A DNA stretch of 64,000 nt from Actinernus sp. WN-2022 (taxonomy: Eukaryota; Cnidaria; Anthozoa; Actiniaria; Actinernidae), in contig JAOWCC010000744.1 of assembly GCA_030867875.1 (NCBI GenBank), positions 434,001-498,000 on the forward strand, read 5' to 3'. The notes under the pieces were generated by a model, which was not told where the DNA came from, made no database searches, and saw only the letters and a list, made by a program, of their open reading frames with translations. Below are positions 49,801-58,613 of this stretch, piece by piece (position 1 is the first letter of the stretch; each line of letters opens with the position of its first letter). Made by a program: the position numbers and the translations under genes.

Positions 49801-50022
49801 CTGAAACGTCCAGTATATGTTGGAATGTCAATTCTAGATCTCTCAAAACATCTGATGTATGACTTCTACTACAACGAGCTCAAGCAGCAGTATGGACAAC
49901 GTTGTAATCTACTATACACAGATACCGATAGCCTATTGCTACACATTGAAACTGAAGACATCGAACTAAAACGTCGAATGGTAGTCGCTTTTCTTTCAAT
50001 CCGACAGTTCGAGAATACGTAG
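46833..50022 (+). pseudogene. polB: Protein-primed DNA polymerase B (Polinton pPolB), disrupted
   Basis: Replication polymerase of the element. The first segment (46833-47762) is the N-terminal region ending in a zinc-finger-like C-x2-C...H-x4-C. The 3'-5' exonuclease segment follows with A-D-F-E (about 47868), F-H-N-L-R-G-Y-D-S-H (exo II) and the L-x2-Y-x3-D exo III type region near 48815, plus a DHCHITG zinc motif. The polymerase motifs are D-A-N-N-L-Y-G (motif A, 49131), N-N-S-V-F-G-K-T-M (motif B, about 49624) and Y-T-D-T-D-S (motif C, 49915). Lesions: an in-frame TGA at 47761, a frameshift around 48100, and loss of everything beyond about 20 codons after motif C, where the frame runs into the opposing integrase gene. 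The catalytic motifs themselves are conserved, but the gene cannot give a complete enzyme. Confidence 0.93.
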
Positions 50023-50768
50023 GAGTTTTTATGTTCACCAGCTGTGACATAACAGAATTCGAGGGGTTCTTTCCTGTTAGCCGAGTAACTTCGTTGTTCA
50101 TGGCCTTGATAACCTCAAGAAGCCGTAACACCCATTCTCTACTACGCGTATCCGATCCTTCAGATGTGAGTATCATTTCCTGCGCATATTGATATCCAAA
50201 CAATCTCTCAGCTAGCGTTCTATTTGCTCGTTCGACAAAGCTTTGTGCTCTGTGATTGCCTGCCTCGCCTCGTTGAACTTTCGTACCACGTAGTTCTAAG
50301 GTTTCAGACATGCGTCCCATGAATTCTCTACCAGGATCTACTTGCAACGTTTTTGGCCATTCGAGTGGACTTCTTTTGTAGATTCGTTCGAATGCAGTAG
50401 CAACATCGCCACTATAAAATATCTTTCGAAGCCAAAGGCTCGGTCTCTTTATATCGAGAAGCCACATCGATTACCACTAAAGCATACTTATATAGTTTCC
50501 TTCCACGTCCAGGCCGATCGTGAGGTAGAAAGATCAAATCAGCTTGGTGAACCTCATTGGGTTTCGATACAGTCCAATGTGGTCGTGGTATATATCGTGG
50601 TGCTGGTAAGTATATTTGCCATATAGCTTGTTTCTCCAACCAACTCTTAGCTAAGTCTTCTGATACCTTCAATGCCACTGAGAGTTTGCCAATTGCGGCG
50701 TGACCTTTCCAATAGCCCATAGGGCCGTAGAAGGTATTCGCAAGTTTTGCATCCATTACATATAGCAT
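49980..50768 (-). pseudogene. int: Retroviral-type integrase of Polinton, disrupted
   Basis: Integrates the element's DNA. The ATG at 50768 overlaps the stop of the upstream minus-strand reading frame. Helical N-terminal region with Y-W-K-G and I-Y-L-P-A-P-R-Y-I-P; catalytic core with H-Q-A-D (first Asp, residue 77), Q-V-D-P-G-R-E-F (second Asp) and F-V-E-R-A-N-R-T-L (Glu, 35 residues later), the DD35E spacing of retroviral and Polinton integrases. A frameshift near 50420-50440, just after D-V-A-S-R-Y-K-E, splits the core. The C-terminal end stops near 49980, at the junction with the truncated polymerase; the frame past it is not integrase. All three acidic residues survive, but in two frames. 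Confidence 0.92.
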
Positions 50769-51244
50769 AACAACGAGACTCTAATACGAAGACGAAAATA
50801 AGGACCAACATAAAAAGCATATCGACTAATAGCATATCCAGCGCCTAGCATTCCACCACCAACATAGATCAACTCACCAGTCTTCTGTTCACTCGAAGGC
50901 CGATAGTAGTCAGATAAATTAGGTTATTTCATTTCTTTGAGTTGTTTCAGTTTCTGGCGTAACTTATCGGATCTCGCGAAAGCTTTGTTGGTCTCAGTTT
51001 GGGCGTTATAAGCAGTACGCTCAAGGCCTTCCTGTTCTCGAGCATAGTCGTATACTCTTTGACGCTCCTTGTCATAGGCTATCTTTTCAGCTGTGTATTT
51101 CTCAAGGGCCTCATCGTGTCTCTTCCGTTCTATATTGATATCATTTTTTCCAAGCAATCTAGCTAGTATGCCACCACCAGTGAATGCCGTTGCATTCAAG
51201 ACTGCCCCGAAAATAGACATTCCAACCGCTGCTAATGTTACCAT
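50756..51244 (-). pseudogene. Membrane/coiled-coil protein with in-frame stop
   Basis: The ATG at 51244 is preferred over the upstream GTG. A hydrophobic N-terminus (MVTLAAVGMSIFGAVLNA) is followed by glycines, then a highly charged coiled coil (residues 35-100) rich in K, E, R and Y. TAA at 50924 ends the first part. The same frame then stays open for 55 more codons to a second TAA at 50756, with a hydrophobic G-G-G-M-L-G-A-G-Y-A segment, so a C-terminal membrane anchor was probably once joined to it. The stop overlaps the integrase start. The two membrane segments and the coiled coil suggest a virion membrane-active protein; no function is proven. Confidence 0.6.
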
Positions 51245-51266
51245 ACTTACTACAAACACTTTTATT

Positions 51267-51470
51267 TTATTTTTGGTCCTCGAGGTATTGCTTGGCAGCT
51301 ATACTACCAGCCAACACAGCAGTCCACTTCACGTAATTTATGATAGAAGAAGACGGATCGCTAAGCATAGATTCCTTGGTCACCTTTTTTGCGACCCAAC
51401 CAATGCCCGTCGCAAGTCCCGTTATAATTGCAGCATCAGACGCCACTTTCATCAACTTATTCTCTACCAT
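51267..51470 (-). CDS. Small hydrophobic protein (67 aa)
   Basis: Two apolar stretches, one around A-A-I-I-T-G-L-A-T-G-I-G-W-V-A and the second around W-T-A-V-L-A-G-S-I-A-A, each of transmembrane-compatible length. Intact, ATG at 51470. It lies between the 282-aa ORF and the coiled-coil gene on the same strand, with small spacers. Family unknown; small membrane proteins are common in this part of Polintons. Confidence 0.6.
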   Translation of the reverse strand: MVENKLMKVASDAAIITGLATGIGWVAKKVTKESMLSDPSSSIINYVKWTAVLAGSIAAKQYLEDQK

Positions 51471-51506
51471 TCTAATATATATCGTATAGTCTCTAGTCTT
51501 TAAATG

Positions 51507-52355
51507 TTACTCCATATCTGGCAATGTTACCTTAGTAGGCCCTACTGGACTCGCAGGTCGTATCGTACTAGCGTCATCTCTGTATCTTTTGTATTGATAG
51601 TACGCTCCCACCAACGAAGCGCCTACGCCAATGGCCGCTATAGTAGTAATATTGGTAGATATCCAACTTCCCTTCACGTCGCTTTCACGTGTCAACTCTC
51701 GCATTTGAGCCTCTCTGGCAAGTTTATTGCTTAGTGCCAATGCTTTCCCAGCAGCAACCCTCTTTGGATCTTTTCCTTTTATCTCAGGCACAGTCTTCGG
51801 GGGATTCGCAGTTATCTGATCCGTTTCTTCCATCTTGATTCGATATAGTAGGTATGTGTGAAGGTTCAATAGGTGTGGTAGCAGAGGTACTAGAATGACT
51901 ATGTGACCAGATACATGGAACAAGGCACTAGCTAGAGCCACAAATCGACCTGCTTTAAGAGACAACAAGTCGGCCACAGCAGATATCTCATTGCGGACTA
52001 GGTGGTCTTCTTGTAGGTCCTTAAACAGTGCTTGTTGGTCATCTAGTGGAACTACGTATGCGACTGCGCGGGTAACTAGACGTAGTGCTCCATTTACTAA
52101 GCAGCCTGTTATTTGCTTTGCTACTACGGCCTGGTATCTACTATGTAAACGTTTTACGTCCTTCTCAGACAGTTTAGATATATCTACTAGGGAGAAATTC
52201 TGCCCTAGATATTCTTTTGTTGTACCCATTGCAGCTAAAATTGCAAGTGCTTCCCGACAATCTTCAATCCCCTCCAATTTGGTTGGATGTTCAAGTACGA
52301 TCGGAGGACAAATAATAGCCCACCCATCTAGCAGTTCTTTGGTGTAATCATCCAT
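51507..52355 (-). CDS. Two-part ORF with C-terminal membrane segment (282 aa), unrecognised
   Basis: Intact frame from ATG 52355. Residues 1-170 are a globular, partly apolar domain with a hydrophobic end (H-I-V-I-L-V-P-L-L-P). Residues from M-E-E-T-D-Q onward are charged, with K-D-P-K-R-V-A-A-G-K, then a predicted transmembrane helix (I-T-T-I-A-A-I-G-V-G-A-S-L-V-G-A), then a basic tail. The internal Met and the change of character suggest that two Polinton proteins may be fused here, or that a lost stop joined them. The K-D-P-x-R-V-A-x-G-K motif is familiar from cnidarian Polinton ORFs (recalled, not searched). Function unknown. Confidence 0.55.
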   Translation of the reverse strand: MDDYTKELLDGWAIICPPIVLEHPTKLEGIEDCREALAILAAMGTTKEYLGQNFSLVDISKLSEKDVKRLHSRYQAVVAKQITGCLVNGALRLVTRAVAYVVPLDDQQALFKDLQEDHLVRNEISAVADLLSLKAGRFVALASALFHVSGHIVILVPLLPHLLNLHTYLLYRIKMEETDQITANPPKTVPEIKGKDPKRVAAGKALALSNKLAREAQMRELTRESDVKGSWISTNITTIAAIGVGASLVGAYYQYKRYRDDASTIRPASPVGPTKVTLPDME

Positions 52356-52382
52356 GATAATATGTAGTAGGTGCAGGTAGCT

Positions 52383-52971
52383 CTAACACGACTGCAAAAG
52401 GATGTCGTAAACAGAAACATATGCGGGCAAACTTGTGGGATCGAAGTACTGTTTGTAACTCACTGCATTCTTGCGAGCCTCCCTAATCTTCAAATATCTT
52501 TTTACCATCTTTAGCCGACGCAGTATGAAAGGCAACTACCACAGCTACGTTTTCGCGGAAAGGTTTGCATATACTCGTTAATTGTTGGGATAGCACCCAA
52601 ATAGAGAGTCCTATGTGTCGAGCGGAGAATGCCAGATCTACTAGCTTGTCAGTTCTTCTTTTTACATCTTTTGAGGCGGCACAATCATCGAGAATCAATA
52701 GCGTATTAGTTCCAGCCCAAAAGGTTGCACAAATATTCAATGCGGTATTGATAGAGTCCTGAGGTGGAGATACGACATAAAAGTGTGGATCTCGATTGGC
52801 AAATCCACGATATGTTTTGTTGTGGGCATACGTGGAACAAATTAATACTATATAATCGAACTTACCACGAAATGGTCCACGAAGTTGCTCTATTATGAAT
52901 GCAGTCTTTCCACAATTCGTTGGACCTACTATGAGTGTGTTGAATGGGATGTGTTCTACCAGGGAATCCAT
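52383..52971 (-). pseudogene. A32/FtsK-HerA-like packaging ATPase, C-terminally disrupted
   Basis: Powers DNA packaging into capsids in Polintons and related viruses. The Walker A motif G-P-T-N-C-G-K-T lies near residue 17, Walker B L-L-I-L-D-D-C near residue 91, and a later S-Q-Q-L region fits sensor motifs. The ATG is at 52971. The main frame ends at 52483 after K-K-I-F-E-D; another frame stays open to a TAG at 52383 and continues in plausible amino-acid composition, so I infer a frameshift about 34 codons before the true end. The catalytic core is complete; only the tail is affected. It follows the capsid gene on the same strand after 28 bp. Confidence 0.85.
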
Positions 52972-52999
52972 CAGTATGTTATATTCTGTAGAGCTCCGT

Positions 53000-54142
53000 T
53001 CAATATTGTGAGCTGAGCATGTTTACGTTTCCAACACCGTTTGCGGTCCTATGTATACGAAGGTCGATATCTTTTCCACCACCCGTTTGCGCCATACCAT
53101 CACCATGAACAGCGGAATCTTTTGCTGTGCGGCAATCGACTAGAATGGCGAATCTGTTGTTGTAAAATTTGGTAGGAGTCATAGAAGTATTGGATGTAGC
53201 AAACCATCCTTTTGCGGCCTCCCAGAAATCTGGTGGTAGCATACCTCCTGGAAAGAATCTATTTGGAACTCCATTTACATCCACTTCTATCTTCGAAATA
53301 TCAGGATTTGAGAATGCTTCGCTATCTCGCGTACCGTTGGTAGGTGTATCTAAGAATAGTAGAAGTAGCCCGGCAAAGTATCGTCGTGGAACATTGATAT
53401 TTTGAGATATCAAAGTATCTGATGCCTTGGCGATAGTTACTAGCTTGAAGTGGACAGCGTGGTTGTATAGGAAAGCAGTACCTTTTTCGTATGCGTTAAG
53501 TGCATTCCTAGCTAGTGTTTCATTTTTGATTGCTTCGTATTCTAACTGGATGTTGTTAAGTTTGTATGTACCTATCTTTGTTGCATCAGATCCAACGACT
53601 ATCTCGACGGCGCGGGCTAGAGTCAACTCGAATGAAATAGTGTCTTCTAGGGCGTGGGGGTATAGAACTCCATGTTGTGTTAGAATATCGACGTCTAACG
53701 GAATTCTGTACTTTGAACCATATGCAGCTAGGAGCGATTTCTCACCGACGTTTGAAGCACTTGCATCACCAATCAGTGTTCTAGATTCTCTCTCCTGCGT
53801 AGATAGGTATGTATCGGAATATGTTTGTAAGAGATCTGACCGAGCAATGTCTTCTACTATTTCAGCTCCTATTTTACAAACTCGATGTATAACCAAGCAG
53901 CGTCCAACGTTGGTCACGACACGATTATTGACATGTCCACCAGACAATACGATGTCAACCAATAGTGCTAAGCTACCAGGTACTAATACGATGTTTTCTC
54001 CTAGCGTTGGTACTTCCACATAGAGCGTCTCGCCTGGATTAGCAGATGATGGGGTGAAAGTTTTCCTATATAGAGTTCGTTGAGCTTTGAGTGCTCGAGG
54101 TTCTCTTCGTGCTTGTGTGGGAATTAACTTCGACGATATCAT
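53000..54142 (-). CDS. Probable major capsid protein (double jelly-roll, hexon-like)
   Basis: 380-residue intact frame from ATG 54142. It begins with a basic N-terminus, followed by beta-rich sequence with a V-P-x-L-G-E-N and L-V-P-G-S-L-A-L-L-V-D-I segment near residues 45-65, the pattern near the N-terminus of Polinton and adintovirus capsid proteins. Later parts are strand-rich with F-P-G-G-M-L-P-P and end in a G-rich and Asn-rich tail. Position next to the packaging ATPase, head-to-head with the following plus-strand gene (34 bp between ATGs), is as expected for a capsid gene. The exact fold would need a structure prediction; a related structural protein is the alternative. Confidence 0.75.
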   Translation of the reverse strand: MISSKLIPTQARREPRALKAQRTLYRKTFTPSSANPGETLYVEVPTLGENIVLVPGSLALLVDIVLSGGHVNNRVVTNVGRCLVIHRVCKIGAEIVEDIARSDLLQTYSDTYLSTQERESRTLIGDASASNVGEKSLLAAYGSKYRIPLDVDILTQHGVLYPHALEDTISFELTLARAVEIVVGSDATKIGTYKLNNIQLEYEAIKNETLARNALNAYEKGTAFLYNHAVHFKLVTIAKASDTLISQNINVPRRYFAGLLLLFLDTPTNGTRDSEAFSNPDISKIEVDVNGVPNRFFPGGMLPPDFWEAAKGWFATSNTSMTPTKFYNNRFAILVDCRTAKDSAVHGDGMAQTGGGKDIDLRIHRTANGVGNVNMLSSQY

Positions 54143-54176
54143 GTTGAATATACCAAGATATGTAGTAATGTTTAAT
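54143..54176. promoter_or_regulatory. 34-bp divergent intergenic region
   Basis: Separates the start codons of the minus-strand capsid gene and the plus-strand acidic ORF. Any promoter for both must overlap coding sequence. AT-rich, without a clear TATA box. Confidence 0.4.
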
Positions 54177-54599
54177 ATGGATGTTGATGTGAGACTCGAG
54201 GAAAGAACTGGTGAAGCCGAAGGAGGTGAAGATTACGAGATCGACCAAGAGGAATGGAATACAACATTTCCAGACGACACTACGGTGCCAGGCAAAGCGA
54301 TACCCATGGAATCCAGACGCTACTATAACAAAGAAGGTGCTCGACCAAAGTATCAGGAAACCTCGTTTTCTATGGATGATTACATTGAATCACTCACCAC
54401 TCCGGAAGGCCCGGAAGTCTCGAACGTTTCTAGATTTCAAGAAATCCTGCAAAATATTAGAAATGAGAAAGCTCTAGCTAGCTTTACCAGTAGAAAGATA
54501 ATTTTCAAACAAGGCTTATCAGACGATGCAAAACAGATGCTGTTCGAGTCTGTCTGGGACGAATATCATGATGTGCATGGGAATTCGAGGCGTGCTTGA
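54177..54599 (+). CDS. Acidic ORF of the Polinton (140 aa), unrecognised
   Basis: The ATG at 54177 (M-D-V-D-V) is taken over an upstream ATG at 54087, which would overlap the capsid start. The N-terminal part is rich in Glu and Asp, with E-S-R-R-Y-Y near residue 50, followed by helical sequence ending in W-D-E-Y-H-D. It overlaps the next ORF in a different frame, so the two may once have been one protein split by a frameshift near 54570-54600; the context leaves both readings open. Structural or membrane-associated role guessed only from position. Confidence 0.5.
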   Translation: MDVDVRLEERTGEAEGGEDYEIDQEEWNTTFPDDTTVPGKAIPMESRRYYNKEGARPKYQETSFSMDDYIESLTTPEGPEVSNVSRFQEILQNIRNEKALASFTSRKIIFKQGLSDDAKQMLFESVWDEYHDVHGNSRRA

Positions 54600-54609
54600 G
54601 ATAGCAACC

Positions 54610-55275
54610 ATGTCCGATGGTAGAACAGCTATCCACGAATATGGAAGCAAAAATAAGCCTACCGCTTTGACCATCAAGAATGGTGCGTTGCGTAACAGGA
54701 TGGGTAAAGGTCTCTTAATCGTTCTAGGGCGTACGCTAGAAGAGGCAGTAGAAGAAGTCATCAAGGCTACTGACCAGGCAGATGAGCGATTAAAACAAAA
54801 CGAAGATATACTCGAAGATCCTACGTCTACCGAGCCTCAGAAAGAAGAGGCCAGTAAAAAAATAGGAACTATCCGTGAAGAAAAAGAAGTCCTAGGACAA
54901 ATAAAAGAAACCCTACTAGAACGTATGCCACTTCGCGATCGTATAAAAGCTATTTTTAAGAAGTATGGGATTGGCGTAATTAGCATACTGGCCGTAGCAG
55001 GTACCGTGATTGGCGTAATAGTTTCCAATCTGACTAAGGCAGTTCCTAAGCTGCCGAGTTTGCCTGACGCTATTAAAGATGCTATTAGAACTGCTGCCAA
55101 GGCGTTAAAGGCAATAGGAAAAACGTTAGAGGAGATTCTACCTAAGATGATTGGACCAATTGTAAGCTTCATATTTAGTATGGCTGGTGACGTCATGGGA
55201 TTCCTAGCAAATAATGTTTGGCTATTGATCGTGGCAGTGGTGGTATTCGTAGTAGAGCAATACAAACGACGTTAA
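54610..55275 (+). CDS. Hydrophobic/coiled-coil protein (222 aa), unrecognised
   Basis: Start chosen at ATG 54610 (M-S-D-G-R); the frame is also open upstream. The first half is basic (N-G-A-L-R-N-R-M-G-K-G) and helical with a coiled coil. Then come two or three long apolar helices: I-G-V-I-S-I-L-A-V-A-G-T-V-I-G-V-I-V, an amphipathic K-A-L-K-A-I-G-K-T-L-E stretch, and W-L-L-I-V-A-V-V-V-F-V-V-E near the end. The frame ends tail-to-tail with the following minus-strand gene, overlapping by a few bases. The amphipathic and apolar helices suggest membrane insertion. Proteins of this kind are frequent in cnidarian Polintons; role unproven. Confidence 0.6.
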   Translation: MSDGRTAIHEYGSKNKPTALTIKNGALRNRMGKGLLIVLGRTLEEAVEEVIKATDQADERLKQNEDILEDPTSTEPQKEEASKKIGTIREEKEVLGQIKETLLERMPLRDRIKAIFKKYGIGVISILAVAGTVIGVIVSNLTKAVPKLPSLPDAIKDAIRTAAKALKAIGKTLEEILPKMIGPIVSFIFSMAGDVMGFLANNVWLLIVAVVVFVVEQYKRR

Positions 55276-56473
55276 CGAAACAACGCCCATGCAATTCCAG
55301 CTCCAGCAATAGTTACTACTGCTAGATTGATCTCGTGTTGTGGAGTAGGATTCGGTAGTGTACTATGGTGGACTTTTTTGCTATGTGGAACTTGTTATGT
55401 GGTAATTGTTTCTTTTGGATCTGTCCTTCCATAGATTTTAGTTCGTGTGTTTTTTCTTTAACCTCCTCATTAACATCGTTTACACCTAACACCATATCTT
55501 TCGTGGCATTCGGGATTGGATTTTTATAGCCATCCTTCTTGCTGAGGTAGTACTCAAGATTGCTTGGTAGTAACCGTAACCCTATAGCTATTGCCAGATC
55601 TAGTCTCTTATGTGTGTGTAGTATAGCTGTAAGATAGTTTTCGTAGCTCTTCACTAAATCGTTTTCGAGAATAGCGCCTTCGACCAAGCTCTTAATTTTT
55701 TCTTTGACATTGAAACTATCTATGATGGATTCGTTAAGATCGTTTTGAGCACCTAGAATACAATATCCGAAAGCCTCGATAGATCGATTCAACCTACCCA
55801 ATCCAGCATTAGTTAAACCCTTTCCGATTGGTGGCGTAAACCAATTGTATTGTTTCCCGTTGTTATTGCTAATGTACGACAATGGAAACTGATAGACCGA
55901 ACGACTTTCCTCAGGAAACTTAAAGTCACCGCCAGGCCACTTTGCAGAGTATGAGGTGTTGTGTGCATACTTCTCTTGGGCGTTCACCAGTCCTCCATGA
56001 ATGTATATGTAGACGTCTCCTAAGCCTTTATTATTACCTTCTTTCCATCGAAAGTCTGGCGTTCGAGATATACCAAATTCGATGCACAATTTCTCAAGAG
56101 CTGCTTTGCTGTAGAGATTATCGAGCTGTTTGAAAGCATGGTCATTAGGTAGAGGAACTCCATGAGTACCACCAAGTTCATGAAGAATTCTTCGTATTGT
56201 GAAATAAACGTGAAATCGTAGGAACCCTTGAACAACGGGTGGATATGTTTCGAAAGTAGGGTCGAACAACGATACTCCACATCCAGAAGTCGCACACCAC
56301 GTTCCAAAATTTAACTGTTGAGGCCAATATTTGAAATCCGGACCTGATAACCAATGATGAGACTCTTTTGCTGTCACATGCTTTACGGCGGTCTCCTTGA
56401 ATATGTCCCTGACACCTGCATCGAACTTTTTTGTAGGTGTGGCGTATATCCATAGATTAGTGAGATCGATATA
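55272..56473 (-). pseudogene. Conserved Polinton protein (about 380 aa), damaged at both ends
   Basis: The main frame ends at 55322. Upstream it stays open to a TAA at 56474-56476 with no ATG between, so its start codon is lost or it once continued from the 203-aa ORF, which is in the same frame. Key features: W-L-S-G-P-D-F-K-Y-W-P near the start, W-C-A-T-S-G-C-G, F-H-V-Y-F-T-I-R-R-I-L, and a helical second half. Near 55385 a second frame takes over plausibly and adds a C-terminal transmembrane stretch (A-V-V-T-I-A-G-A-G-I-A-W) ending at 55272, which implies a frameshift. I recognise this as a recurrent Polinton ORF but cannot name its function. Confidence 0.6.
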
Positions 56474-57085
56474 TTATGCTTTTTCAGTACCTGAGACCGC
56501 CGTAATAGGATATTTCACACTTTTATCTAGTGTCAACGTAAGTGGAAAGCCTCCCTGCACATCCCACAGCACGTTATCGATGCGTTCTTGAATGGTAGCA
56601 GGTAGCTTGTAGACATCATCACCATAGACCACATAGCTAGAATCCCCATCTCGAAACCAAATACTCGTCGAATACCTACCAGGGCCATCTATATCCGTGG
56701 ATGCATAGAACTGGTAAAAATCTGCATGTGGGTATCTTTTCTTAAACTTCACCAACAGATCGGCATTCAATGTTGCAACCTTTTTATTTTCTTCTATCCA
56801 ATCATGTTTGGAAAGACCTTCGTGATTCCGAGCGAATAATACCCTCTCATAAACTGTTTTGTCACCAAGTGCTATGCTAAGCGCCTTGCCTGTGCGCCCA
56901 AGCCAACCCATTAACTTGCCTCCACCTTTCTTAGTAGGACGACCTTTATCTGTGAACACTCGGTGAGACATCCCACGGTCATTAAAATTGACATTATCAG
57001 AAGTGGGTTCAAACCAACCAAGTACTGCCTCAGGAAATAGATACTTGAACTGTTGCCACGCCTCTGTCATATTAAAGCTATACAT
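56474..57085 (-). CDS. Unrecognised Polinton ORF (203 aa)
   Basis: Intact from ATG 57085, 27 bp head-to-head from the penton-like gene. Mixed alpha/beta composition, with a basic G-R-P-T-K-K-G-G-G-K-L segment near residues 47-57 and an aromatic C-terminal half (F-Y-Q-F-Y, W-F-R-D-G-D). No motif known to me. The TAA that ends it is followed in the same frame by the next open reading frame, so the two might be one long protein interrupted by a stop. Confidence 0.5.
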   Translation of the reverse strand: MYSFNMTEAWQQFKYLFPEAVLGWFEPTSDNVNFNDRGMSHRVFTDKGRPTKKGGGKLMGWLGRTGKALSIALGDKTVYERVLFARNHEGLSKHDWIEENKKVATLNADLLVKFKKRYPHADFYQFYASTDIDGPGRYSTSIWFRDGDSSYVVYGDDVYKLPATIQERIDNVLWDVQGGFPLTLTLDKSVKYPITAVSGTEKA

Positions 57086-57112
57086 ACATACAGTTTATAC
57101 CTTTAATATATA

Positions 57113-57779
57113 ATGGTAATCTTATATGTCACCACCACATTGGCTGACCATACGGTCTACTTCGATAACCCTATTCTTCTACAGAATATTTCGCTAGTTG
57201 AGGTCACTATTATAGTCATAATTGGTGGAACCTAGCTAAGACAGGGAGCTTTAAGTGGGCCAACAGTAGTGTGATGTTTCCATACGAAATTAAGGCGGGA
57301 CATTATAGTACAGAAAACTTGATAACCTACTTCAATCCCGCAGTTAAGGCTTGTTTCTTGAAATTCATAGACCACCCGTTTAGGAAATATTGGATTATTG
57401 AGGTCAAGAAACCAATCCAGTTCACTAAGAATATCTGCGATTTGTTTGGTATCGAAGTAAATAAAGATGTGACAGACTACGTGACTATCGCTGTGGGAAA
57501 ATACACCCTGGTGCCACAAGATATTAATTATGTATATATCTACTGTGATGTGGTGGATTCCGACTTCTCACTTCTTTAGGGAAGCCATCTAAAATCCTAC
57601 AAATTTTTCATATGTCAGACCACAGTTTCAAAGCAATAACTTACTTTCCACCAACTCTCCTACCCATTCGAGCCCTGGGAACAATGCGGAACTACATTCG
57701 CCTCACAGTTCGCGATGAGGAAGGCGATCTCATAGACTTCAACAAGCAGCCTCTACGTTTCGTATTGAAGATTGAGTAA
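57113..57779 (+). pseudogene. Probable minor capsid (penton, single jelly-roll) protein with two frameshifts
   Basis: Three consecutive frames give one coherent protein of about 220 residues. The frame starting at ATG 57113 carries D-N-P-I-L-L and I-S-L-V-E-V. It shifts near 57210 into the frame containing W-W-N-L and F-P-Y-E-I-K-A-G-H-Y, and near 57578 into the frame with G-K-P-S-K-I-L and R-N-Y-I-R-L-T-V, closing at TAA 57777. Alternating strand pattern, size and position near the capsid genes match the Polinton minor capsid, which forms the vertices. Only the middle third is visible as a simple ORF (57271-57579). I do not reconstruct the intact product. Confidence 0.7.
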
Positions 57780-57806
57780 ATCATATATATATCGTATGTA
57801 TATGCG

Positions 57807-58422
57807 ATGAACGGTGATTCAATTCAACCGCAAAATATCAATCCATCAGGAGCTCTAAGGGAAATGAGCGACGCTGGAGCGAGCTTTCGATTGCAGAAAG
57901 TCTGCGATACGCTTGCCGAGCTCGAACAGCAGGTGAAGCACTACGAAGTTGTTCGTAAAAAATAAGTCCGAGCGCGTGGTATTGTTCACGGGATTGCTGT
58001 GGCCACAGGTAGCCTGAGTGGTGTTTTATCCACTTCAGCGTTGAGTATGTCATTTACAGGAATCGGGCTGCCTGTGGGTATTTCTATAGGATCAATTGGA
58101 TTTCTTTGTGCCGTCATTTCGGCTTCGATGGCTGTTGCCAGTAAGAAACTTGGTGTTCGCGTCTCAAAGCATGAAAATACCGTTATGTTGGCAAAGGCTA
58201 AGGCCAATTCCGTGGAAGCCAAAGTCTCAAAAGCTCTAGCCGATGGTGACGTTTCAGAAGCCGAGTTTGGAAGTGTTATTGGTGAGAAATTGAAATACGA
58301 GACGCTTAAGCTAGAAATACGGCAAAAAAAACAGGCAAGAAAGTGGGTTAAAAATCGTAGAAGAACTTCGCTCAGAGATCCGAAAGGAGATGAGAGCAAA
58401 ACTTGGCAGTCTAGTGGGATAA
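57807..58422 (+). pseudogene. Helical/hydrophobic protein with in-frame stop and frameshift
   Basis: The ATG at 57807 opens 52 codons with a helical L-A-E-L-E-Q-Q-V-K-H-Y segment, ending at TAA 57963. The same frame continues beyond it with a long apolar region (V-G-I-S-I-G-S-I-G-F-L-C-A-V-I-S) and a K/A-rich helix including S-K-A-L-A-D-G-D-V-S-E-A-E-F. After an A-run near 58325-58360 a different frame carries the expected charged tail and closes at TAA 58420. The arrangement resembles a protein family common in cnidarian genomes and Polintons (recalled, not searched); function not known. Two lesions make it a pseudogene. Confidence 0.6.
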
Positions 58423-58613
58423 GAATCGATATCTCCTACGAAAGAAACCAGCGTGGATTTCATTTTAACTTCACTAAGAGCAAAATCGTATAAATTACCA
58501 TGTTGTTTTGGTTCGTATGTAAATTTCGAGACAGCGCGTGGGCGCTGCTAATTAGCATATGGCAGCTGCTTAAAACATAAGTAGGATATTTTGATATCAA
58601 ATATTTCATCTAG
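58423..58613. other. Short intergenic stretch
   Basis: No supported feature. The open frame through 58493 is the run-on of the shifted frame of the preceding gene. Confidence 0.4.

Noticed and set aside
49880..49980. C-terminal extension of the integrase into the polymerase
   Set aside because: The frame is merely open there; the bases belong to PolB motif C on the plus strand, and the residues do not fit an integrase tail.
53427..54023. 198-codon plus-strand frame
   Set aside because: Shadow of the minus-strand capsid gene; no family pattern.
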